Assembly (NCBI GenBank): GCA_004565275.1
Contig: SDOX01000071.1
Location: 25,724-89,723 of the forward strand
Source of the DNA: Nannochloropsis salina CCMP1776
Taxonomy: Eukaryota; Sar; Eustigmatophyceae; Eustigmatales; Monodopsidaceae
DNA: 64,000 bases
Direction of reading: 5' to 3'
Position numbers and translations under genes: made by a program. Position 1 is the first letter of the stretch. Each line of letters starts with the position of its first letter. A model generated the notes under the pieces. It saw only the letters and a program-made list of their open reading frames with translations. It did no database searches and had not been told where the DNA came from. Positions 12,549 through 22,900 of the stretch are shown piece by piece.

Positions 12549-15500
12549 ATGGAGCGTCGAACTTGCCTGTATACAAGGAGACTTACTCAACGGCAAAAAA
12601 AATGGCAAGATGGCTTCCTCTTCCTGAATCGAAGTTCTGGTAAAGTGCACATCAAGAGCGAGAATGGGGTGAGTGCAACAGAGCCCAAACGCGTATGTCT
12701 GACGCATCGGGTTTTGCACGATGGTGCCTATGTGAGGTCCTTAAATGATGTAGAGGTGGTAAATGGTGTCTCTGACTTTCGATTTCCTTGACTTTACAAC
12801 GGGGTCGATCGCCCCGAACCTCCGCTGCCTTGAAATATCAGGAGGCGACAATTCACTCCGCGCTCCTGAAGCCGATCGAAGTCGCAGACTGGGCAGAGGG
12901 AGACGAAAAAACGGTGGAAGGCGTGCTCCTGATTTCCGTGGGGGAAGTTTTGGAAGACAATGGTGCGGCAAGACAGGGGCAATTCGGTGAACTTCCCGAC
13001 TCATGTCATTTTACTTCCACAAGGGTGCCGGTGCATGCCTTTGCAACGCACCACTCGTCCGCATCTCCTCTGCCCTCTGCCTCAATGTCTTCTCTCACGA
13101 GAATGCAGCGATGCTTTCTGAAGCCGCGGGACCCCCTGAGAGTATTTCCAGAACAGGGAAGCACAGGGACAACGCGGCCGCGCTTTGTCTCGCCGGTCGT
13201 GCAGAGACCCCCCCCTGGCGATGTGGTTATGCCCACGAGAGGTCTTCCCCAAGAAGAAAGAGCCATAGGAGGAAGCGAAGAAGGGGAAATGGGGGAGGGA
13301 ATAGAGACGGCAGGAGACAGAGCAAGGAGTGTCTTGGGAACCAGAAGTGTATTGCCCCACAGAATTCGGAGCAAGTTTGTTGGAAGGGGTTCGGGATGGA
13401 ACGTCGAAGGAGGAACGAAAGGAAGAAGAGGGAGAAAAACAGAAAAACAAGGGAACGGGAGATTGGAGAATGCTGACGGTAAACAGTCGCTCCCACCTCC
13501 TTCGCCGCCTCAAAGGCTGGCTGGCGGAGCTTATCCCTCAGCTGTCGCCTCAGGGACGAGGTCCCCGCCAAGCCCCAGAGTCCTGCAGCCAAACGTCCCC
13601 TCCTCCATCTCGACCCCTTCTCTCTTCTCCTTTCCTTTCTCCTCCTCGTGCGCCCGTCCCCTTCCTGCTTTCCCTCCTCCCTCCTCTGCTACTTCCTCCT
13701 CTTCCTCCTCTTCCTCCTTCTCCTCTCCGTCTTCGGTCTTATCTTCTTCCTCCTCCGCCTTTTTCCGAGCGAGTACCACCTGCCTGGAATTCATGACCCC
13801 CGCTGTGCGCGCCCGATGGCCGGTTTTACGGTGAGGAAGGGATGGAGGGAGGGCTCAAAGACAGGGAGGACGAGCCCGCAATATCGTCCGGGAGGGTCGA
13901 CTCCCTCCATCCACCCTCCGCTTCTCCGCCCCGCCCTTTCTTTATTCTTCTTCCTTCTCTACCTCCCTAGGCATGTCATCCTCCCCGCCTCCTACCCTTC
14001 TTCAGCGGACTATGTGAACGCCCTCCTCGCTGCCACTACGGAGGAAATCAATCTCTCCTTGGCCGAGCTGGCTTCTCGCTTCCTCATGGCATGGCAGGGA
14101 CGACAACGAGGGACCGGGGGAGGCAGGGGGGGAGGAGGGGGGGCAGCGGAAGGAGCCACGAGGTAGGAGGGTTGGGACGACAACCACCGAAGCAATTCCT
14201 GTCTCTCCTCGGAATGCTTCCCTCTCTTCCTTCTTTTCTCACTCTCGCTGTCCTAGCGTTCTGCTCCTCGAAATTTTTAATGAGCTTGCAAATCGAAAGT
14301 TGAAAAGAAGTTTTGGCTGTGCTTATCCCCTCCCATCCTCCCTCCCTCCCTCTCCCCCTCCCTTGTCTCCGACCGCCCTGGTCAGTATGGAGGCGTTGCG
14401 CCGAGCAGGGGGCGTTTGCTACTACTCGGATGTGGAGCTGATCGTCTCACGGAAGCGGAAGGAGGGAGACGAGTGAGGAGGAGGACGGAAGGAGAAGGGA
14501 TGGGAGGGAAGGAGGGAGGGAGGGAGGGAGAGAGGGAGGGAAGGAGGCCACTTACCATGAGGATCACATTATGTTCCTTGCGCGGGACGATTCACCTTGG
14601 GTCCTACAACACTTCCTTCCTTACCCCGTCGCTCCCTCCCTCCCTTTCTCCCGCTCCCCATACCTCCCTCCCTCCTTTCGTTTAGTGCATCAAGGCCCCG
14701 CTACTTTCTCAAATTCCACAAGATGCCATTAAACGTACGCCCACCCTCCCTCCCTCCCCCCCCTCCCTCCCTCCCTCCCTTCCTCCCTCTTTTCCCCTTT
14801 TTTTCCTCGTTCCCCTTCTCTTTCTCTCTCACCCCGCTCCTTCTGGTGCTATGCCCTCTCTCTTCTTCCTCTGTCTCGCTTCTAATACTTTCCTTTCTTT
14901 CCCCTCCCTTCGTTACCCCCTCCCCTTCTTTGGCCCCTCTCTCCCTTCCTTCCTCCTTCCCATCTATTTTCCCTTCCGCCTCCTTCCTCAGCCCTCCGCG
15001 GAAGGCTTTTTACGCGGCGACCTGTACGTGCTCTCTACTTCTTCTTCCTTCTCGGGGGGTGCCAAGGAGCAGTGGTTTTGCCAGTCGCTGTGGCACTCGC
15101 CCAGTAGTGCTGAGAACATGCTGCAGGTGGGGCGGGGAAGAGGACGGAGGAGGACTTAAGCCGGTGGAAAGAGAAGGAGGAAGCAAAGGGGGGCTATCAA
15201 GTTGATTTCATGTCACCAATAGTGTCACCCACAGTCGATCGGGCGATAATGTCTGGTCCGCACTCACCACGGCACCCCGATCCCATCCGTAGGTGGACTT
15301 CCTCGACGCACCTGCCTCGCCTCCCCCCGTCCTCAAGCCTTCCTATCCATCATCAGACGAGGATCTCCGTCGGGGAAGGGGAAGAGGAAGGGGGGGAGGA
15401 AGGGGGGGAGGAAGGGGGTGGGGCCAGCAGGAAAGGGGGGAATGGGAGGGGGGCGAAGCATGCGGTACTGCGCCATCAAGGTGGGCTCCGACCTCAGCCA

Positions 15501-18500
15501 GCTTCTTCACGCGCGGAGCCTCTTGTCTTGCTTCCTCCCGACCTCCCTCCCGCCCTCCCTCCCGCCCTCCCTCCGTTCCTCCTCCAATCATACCCGTGCG
15601 GAGTCCTCGTCTCTTACAGCACGCCTTGCCACCCTTTCCCTGCTTCCCCACCTCTTGGGGCGTCCTTCCCCCCCTCCCTCCCTCCCTTCAACCTCCCCTC
15701 CCTCCCTGACGTGTGCTCACCCGCAATTCGACGAGGATGGGCAAGGCGAGAAGGAGGATGGCGAGGACTGGGGTTGGGAAGACCCTTGCCCCGCTCCACG
15801 CCCTCCCTCCGCCCTGCCTCCTTCCGTCCGTCCCTCGGTCGGTCCCCCGCCGTTGCCACCTCTGTTTCCGAGCAGGCAGGGAGGGAAGGAGGGACCAAGA
15901 CTGACGCCGGAGGAAGTGACAGGGGCTCTGGCGGAGGTGGTGGAGGCGATGGGAGGCCTGAATGCGGACCAGTACACGGTAGGAGGTCGGGGGCAGGAAG
16001 GGGATCTGCCAGCGCATCCCGCATCCCGCCGACCCGCTCTATGCTTCCCTCTCTCCCTCCCTCCCTCCCTCCCTCCCTCCCTCCCTCCTTCCCTCCCTCA
16101 GGTCCTCCGCAACGTCTGTGAATGGGTTTGTCCCTCCCTCCCTCCCTCCACCGACACCGTCTACTCCTCCTCCCCCATCCTGCTCGTCCACGGGGTCTTT
16201 GGGAGCGGGAAGAGTCACATGCTGGTGGCCGTGTGCCTCCTCCTCGATCAACTCTCCAACCACCTCCGCCTGGGCCGAGGGGGGGAAGAGGAGGAGGAGG
16301 AGTTGGAAGGAGAGAGCCGGAAGGGGCTGATGAAGGGCTGGCGGCGGCGGGAAGAGGGAGGAAGGGACGGAGGGCGGGAGGGAGGGAGGGAGGGAAAAAA
16401 GAGTGACTTTCGGGTCCTCATTGCGAGCGCCACGAATGTCGCGGTGGACAATATCCTCGTGCAGCTTCTTGAGAAGGGGTACGTTTCCTTACTTCCCTTG
16501 CCTCCTCCCATTCCCACATCCCTCCCTCCCTCGTTCTTTCCCTCTCTTCCTCTTTGCACCCGCTCGGTCGGAAACACTTTTTTCCTTTCATTTTTGGCCC
16601 TTTCCCAACCTTAATCCCATTGTTACATCATTCCTCCAAGTCTATCTCTTTCTCTCTCGTTCTCTCTCATTCCCACTCCCTCTTTCTCTTTTAGTCTTCC
16701 TCCCTCTCACTCTTTCCCTCTCTCTCTCTCCTCTCTCATGGTTGTTTTTAATCCTCTAGCTCCCTATTCCGCTTTCTTGTGCTCACTTTCTCCCTTTTCT
16801 TAACCCCCCTGACAAGGTATACGAGCCTGACCCGCATCGGCTCTTCTCAGCGCTCGCACCCTGCCCTCCTTCCATACCTCTACGTGGCGTCAGACTCCAC
16901 CGCCTCCTCTATCTCCGCTACCGCTTCCTCCTCTGTCCTCTCTTCCCAACAGGTGCACTGATTGCTCACTGCTCTTTCCCTCCTTCCCTTCCCATGCGGT
17001 CCCTGCCCCTCCCGGCTCCGGGACGCATACAGACTGGCAAGCCCTTTGATGTGCATTCATGCCGGCGAGTCTTGGTCCTCCTCACGTCCCTCTTTCCCTC
17101 CCTCATTCCCTCTAGTCTCCTTCCCAGCAAAACCAACGCTTCGCCTCCGCAAGGATCGCCGGTGCCACCATAGCGTCTTGCTTTCCCACCCTCCACCAAG
17201 CTGTACTAGCCACAGGGGCAGGTGTGCCCCCCTCTTTCCCTTTCCCCCTCTTTCCCTCTGGTCCTCGCTTCCTTCTTCGCTCTCCTACCCCAATTTCTCT
17301 TTCTTGTCTTTCTTTATCCTGTGACCTTCTCTTCTGTGTGTTGCTTTTGCCACATTGCTACTCTCTCACCCCTCCTCCCGCCCTCCTGTGCTACATCCTC
17401 CACCAACATGAGCCCAACGCATTCTACCACTCCGTCCCTCGTTTCTCTCTCGTCTTCCTCTCCCTCCTTCCCTCCTTCCTTCGGGTGTACCTCCAGGTTT
17501 TCCTTTCGTCATCATTGACGAGGCCTCTCAGCTCACGGAGCCGTTGACCCTCCTCCCTCTTCTGGCGGCTGGCGGTGCCTCGCGCCTCATCCTGGTCGGT
17601 GTCTGAAAGAAAAACGAGGGAAATAGGAACGGTGTAGGCAGGGATTATAAACGGGAAAGAAAGGCGAGAGGGCGCAATGAGTTGGCAAATAATCTGTCGG
17701 GCCCGCCCTACCCTCTCCTCCCACAGGTCGGAGACCCCCAGCAGCTCCCTCCTCCGGTCAACATGCATGCCCGCGACGCCCCGCCTTCCTCGAACCCTTT
17801 CTCCGCCCCTCCCTCTCTCGGCGCACACCTCGTGCGTCCTCTCTTCCAGCGTTTGTCGTCCCTTTCGATGCCTCCAATAATGCTACGCACACAATACCGG
17901 TGTCACCCCACCCTGAGCAAACTTGCCTCCGACCTTTTCTACCATGGGCAGGTATTGGCCCGCCTTCTCCTCCTATCTCCCTGCCTCCCTTGATTCTTTT
18001 TTCGTTCGTTCTCATGTCGTCTTCCTCCTGAAGGTCGATCCTACCGAGCATATCCTGGACGCTCCCTGACCCAGGCACAACGTCTTTCTCCTTCCTCCCT
18101 GACCCTCTCTTCCTTTTCCTCCTTGTCCAGCTTCGCGACGGCATCACCCGGGAAGATCGGGGCCCCGTGGTCGGCCGCTTGCCTCCTTTGGTCTGGATTG
18201 ACGTGCCGCATGGCTCGGAGCAGCAGGTAGGGGAAATGGAGGGTGGGAGGGAAGGAAGGGGAAGGACAGTGCGAGCACGGGGAGTATGGGCCCGTGGGAC
18301 GTCGCGTCCTGTCATTCCCTTACCACGCTGTGAGACTTATGTCGTTTGATGAGGATTGACACTCTTCGAACCTAAGGGCTGCATTCCTCGCCATGCCTCC
18401 CTCCTCTCTCCCACTTGCGGTTTTAATTCCTACTCCTCACCCCTCATATTTTACTTTCCTCCTTTTCGCCCTCATCTTGCTATTTATAGGCTGGTGGTGA

Positions 18501-19667
18501 GAGTTACCAAAACATCGCAGAGGCCGCTATCGTTGTGCAGGCACTCCAATGGCTTCTCGCCGCAAAGACACGACCAGGGTGGGAGGAACAGCCGGACGGA
18601 GGACGTATGGATGGGGAAGGGGTGGGGAATGAAGAAAGGGAAGGCGTGCGGCAGCGGAAAGCCTTGGAACCAGATGACATTGGTGCGTGTCGTATCTCTC
18701 TACAGCGAGTGGCAATCAAGGCGCTTTTACTCGCTCCATGCCAGGACCAGAACTTTGTAGACGCCCAATATATGAGTTTGAGGGAGGTCGTTTTGTTTGT
18801 TTGTCTTATCTTGGCCATCAGATGTCTCCGACTCTTTCCCTTTCTTCCTGCTTTCCTCCAACAGGCATCATTGTTCCTTACAAAGCTCAAGCGACTCTAA
18901 TCATGCGAACGATGAAGGTGGGACATAAGTGAATGGGCAAAGTCGGGAAAAGGATTAGCTCTACCTTTCCTTCATTCCTAATCCGCTTCCTTTATACCCA
19001 AAAGAGCCTTCACTCGCCCCTTCTCCGTCCTCTTTATTTTCCCCTTCTTTCCTGACTTTCTGCACCCTACCCTCCCAGGAGAAAAACCTCCTGCCCCCCT
19101 CGAGGCGCGGTGCTCCTCCCAGCCATGTCAAGGTCTCGACCGTCGATGCTTTCCAAGGCGCCGAACGGGAGGTCATTCTCTACTCCTGCGTCCGCACCGG
19201 CGGCCTCGGTTTCCTTGACAGCCCCAATCGGTACCTCTCCTTCTTACCCCCATCCATCCCTTCTGGGTGCCTCCGACTCACGCACCCGTACCATCCGTAC
19301 TCCACCGTATTCTTCATTTCAGACTAAACGTTGCCATTACGCGTGCTCGACGTCACCTGGTGCTGGTTGGGAACGCGCAGGCTCTTGCCATGCTCTCTGT
19401 CCTGGGAAGGAAAGGGGGACCGGGAGGACAGGATCTTGGCGGTGGAGGGGGAGGAGGGGAAGGTGGAAGCAAACCTGGCATGTACGTACGAGAGACGCAT
19501 TCGAAACCGCTCGAGACGAGGTGCTTAAATTTTTTGTGGAATCCTCACTCGCTTTGGCCGTGTCCCTACATCCCTCATTCTCGTGTCTTCCCAGGTGGTC
19601 AGAAATTGTGCGGCGTGCGGTACCCTGCTCACACGTCCAGGAACTCGGGGACTGGCTGGTCGAATGA
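12549..19667 (+). CDS. ZGRF1: ZGRF1-like SF1 helicase with N-terminal DUF2439 domain
   Basis: A many-exon gene for a Upf1-like superfamily 1 helicase. Exon 1 (12549-12668) reads LYTRRLTQRQKKWQDGFLFL, the start of DUF2439. It joins in phase to exon 2 (12842-13830), which completes DUF2439 (GVLLISVGEVLED) and continues as a Ser/Pro-rich linker. Exon 3 (13971-14162) gives ILPASYPSSADYVNALLAAT then EEINLSLAELASRF, and an exon near 14993 gives GFLRGDLYVLSTSS. Helicase motifs: I LLVHGVFGSGKSHML (16177 on), Ia LIASATNVAVDNILV (16411), II FVIIDEASQLTEP (17500), III VGDPQQLPPP (17725), LRTQYRCHP (17883), IVPYKAQATLIMRTM (18868), V VSTVDAFQGAEREVILYS (19128), VI LNVAITRARRHLVLVGN (19324). The last exon ends ELGDWLVE. 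The phrases HGVFGSGKS, LRTQYRCHP and CVRTGGLGFLDS, together with DUF2439, are specific to ZGRF1, a DNA-repair helicase working on recombination and crosslink intermediates. Several middle exon borders are unresolved, and I did not see a clear GRF zinc finger. Confidence 0.87.
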
Positions 19668-19936
19668 GAAGAGAGTTTAGGGGGTCGTCAGCGGAGTAGG
19701 AGGAGGGAAGAAAGCATGTACAGCACAAGGAGACAGGTCCCTGCCCTTGTGGTTCAAATTTTTTGGCTTTGCCATGTGCCTCGATGGATTATTTCTTTAC
19801 CCTCTCGTTACTGTAACCATATTAATCCATGCATTCTTCACATTAGTGTTACCGCGTCTAGCTTAGCTATGCCTCAGCCACTTGCTACTTTATCAACCTA
19901 CAAATTCTTCCCTCCGCTCCCCTCCCTGTTCCGGTC
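19668..19936. other. Convergent 3' spacer
   Basis: 269 bp between the stops of the plus-strand helicase gene and the minus-strand PPR gene. It should hold both polyadenylation regions. No other feature is seen. Confidence 0.5.
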
Positions 19937-22900
19937 TCACGTCCGACTCCGCCCAATCGCCTCCTCAGGAGGCCGCCCTCTCCCTTTCCTTCCCTTCCGA
20001 TTGATAGCGGCTCCCCATTTCACCGCCCGCTCCACTATCTCTTCCTCCGCCCCAACCTCGATTCCGTGCAGCCGAAAAGCCTCCTCTCTGATGGGGAGGG
20101 AGGACACGGGAGAGAGGGATGGAGGGAGGGAGGGGGGGAAGTCTTGTCATGCTTGCTGAAAGAGACGGAATAAGAAAAGAAGAGGGGCTCTTTAAGGGGG
20201 CTTAAGGACTACGTGGTCGTGTATCACGAAGAAAACAAACAACAGGGTGCGAACAAGGGCCGCAAGACGTTTCGTGGGAACAGACAGAGCGCGTAGTCGG
20301 GCGAGATAAGTCTGACGAAAGGGCGTACTGGGGGCGGGAAATCCAGCCAGAGAGAAAGTGTTCATAAAGCACAACGATCCACTTAGCATTGCTCAATGTC
20401 ATCTTCCGTGCATTTCCCCCCCCCTCCCTCCCTTTCTCCCTCCCTCCTACCCTCCCTCTCTCCTCTCTCCACCACCACACCTGAGCCCTCTCCCCATCTC
20501 ATCGTCTCCTTCGCAGTAACATGCGGTCAAGGCCGCTTGATACAGACCCTTCTCCCCTCGCAACTTCCACCCCTTCGTCCGCAGCACTCTGAGCGTCTGG
20601 TACATTCCCTCAGCGTCCCCCCGCCGCCGGCAGGCGAGAAGGACCTGGGAGAGGGAGGGATGGAGGGGAGGAGACCGAAGAGGTAACACCACGTCAACCC
20701 CTCTCCTTCTTCATACCCAAAAAGTTTCTTCGCCTCTCTTTCTTCTTGCACCTCGTGCGTCTCTTCTTATATGACTGCTGGTCATGCTTGATCACGCCCT
20801 TTCTTCCCTCCCTCCTTCCCTCCCTCCTTCCCTCCCTCCTTCCCTCCCTCCCTCCCTCCCTTTCCTCCTAACCTGTGTCAGCGCGGAAGCACTAGGCTCC
20901 ACCCCCCGTCGCCGCATCCGCCGATGCAATTTGAGGACCCGTCCGGGATGGCCGCGCCTGAGAAGGGAGGGAGGGAGGGAGGGAGGGAGGGAGGGAGGGA
21001 GAAAGGCATCTCACCCTCGTCATGGAGCAAACGCAGCGCCTCTCCCCAGAGCCCCGCTTTGCCCATCCAGGTAATGATCAGCTCTAAGGCTTCTTTCCCC
21101 AAACGGGGGAGGGAGCGAAGGAGGGCCACAGCGTCCATGTAACGCCCAGCTCGACAGAAGGCTTCCAGTACTGGGAAGAGGGAGAAAAGGAGGGAGGTCG
21201 GGAGGTGAGGGTGGGGGAGGGAGGGAGGGAGGGAGGGAGGGGCACGTACCAAGGGTGTAGCAGACGGAGTCTGGTTCGTCGGCGAGGGGAGGAGACGTCT
21301 CTGACGGGAGGGGGGGGAGGGTGAGAATGGGCCGAAGGGAAGGGAACAGGGAGGAGGGGAGACCGGAGGAGATCAGGAGGGGAAGCAGAGAGGGGTTGGG
21401 GTCCAGAGAGAGGCCTACCGCTCTTCTCTTGCATCTCCCTCACGAGGGCCAAGGCCTCCGCAGCGTTTCCCTCCTTTGCCAGAGCCGAGAGCGCCGTGGT
21501 TTGGATCTTCAGGTCCAGGAAAGGAGGGGTGGACGTGCCTGGAAGGGAGGGAAGGGAGGGAGGGAGGGAGGAAGGGAGCGAAGGAGGGAGGGAGGGTCAA
21601 GAAGGAGTGGCGAGTAGTCCTCATGGACCCTTGTATCACAGGAGACACGGTGCAGCAGGAAAGCGAGAGAAAGAAAAAAGAAGGAAGGGAAGGGAGGGAG
21701 GGAGGGAGGGAGGGAGGGAGGGAGGGAGGGGGTAGTACTCGTGCNNNNNNNNNNNNNNNNNNNNNNNNNNNNNNNNNNNNNNNNNNNNNNNNNNNNNNNN
21801 NNNNNNNNNNNNNNNNNNNNNNNNNNNNNNNNNNNNNNNNNNNNGAAGGGGTTCTAAGGGACAAATCTCCGACGCCCTCGGTCTTCCTCAAGGGAGAAAC
21901 GGCGGAGGCCACCGACTCCTCCCTCCTCCCTGCTCCCTTCGCACACCCAAGGCCATACCCTGCCTCCCCCTTTGAACTCCCCGCCTGATCCTTCCTGTCC
22001 CCTTCCATCCTCTTCTCCCCCCCCGCCCCTCGCTCCCGCCCCACTCCCCTCTCCTCTCCCCGTCCCGTAGAGGAGGGCGAGGGGTGGGAGGCGCAAATGG
22101 CAGCGATGGTGGAGGTGAGGCAGTGGAGGGAGGGAGGGAGGGAGCGCTCTTCGGTCATGCGGCGAAGCAAGGCAATGGCAGTGTCTGGCTGGCCGGCTGG
22201 AGGGAGAGAGGGAGAGAGGGAGGGAGGGAGGGAGGGAGGGAGGGAGGGAGAGAGGGAGGGAGGATTGTGCGTGGCGCATTGACAGGACATCGAGCAAAGA
22301 CGATACCGCTCAGGAATGGAGAAAAAGAGGACAAAGAGGGAGAATGGGAGGGGGGGGGGGATACCTTGACCGGCGGCGATGATGGCCAGATTGAAGGAGA
22401 TGGAGTCCGGCGCCAGGTCGGGGCAGGGGCTCTGGAGGAGGGTATTCGATGAGGCCGAGGGCGAGGCGAGGCTGGGGAGGAGAGGCTTGGACCAGGGCCT
22501 GAGAGAGGGAGGGTGAAAGGAAGGGGAGAGAGGGGGGGAGGAAGGGGGGGAGGTTGATCGCTTGGCTCTCTGCTTCTCTCGCGTACCTCGGGAAATGCGT
22601 CCATCGCGGAACGCCAATTTTCCCACTTGACCTCCCCCTTCGTCCCCTTTCTCCCCTCTTCCCTGCCCTCCCCTCTTTCCCTCCCTCCCCACCTGCAGCA
22701 GGGTGTTGTAAGTGACAAGGGAGGGGAAAAGAGCGGCTACGGGGGGAGCGGGCGCCAGAGCCTAAGGTATAGGGGAGGGAGGACAAACGGAGGGCGTGAT
22801 TGAGGGCGGGAAGGAAAAAGAAGGGAGGGAAGGAGGGAGGGAAGGAGGGAGGACGAGCGAGACGATACCACAGAAAGGGAGAGCAAAGGTATCGAAAGTT

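Noticed and set aside
13082-13796. Several overlapping frames on both strands opposite the helicase linker
   Set aside because: These are shadows of exon 2, whose frame is fixed by the in-phase DUF2439 join on its left and the exon with EEINLSLAELASRF on its right.
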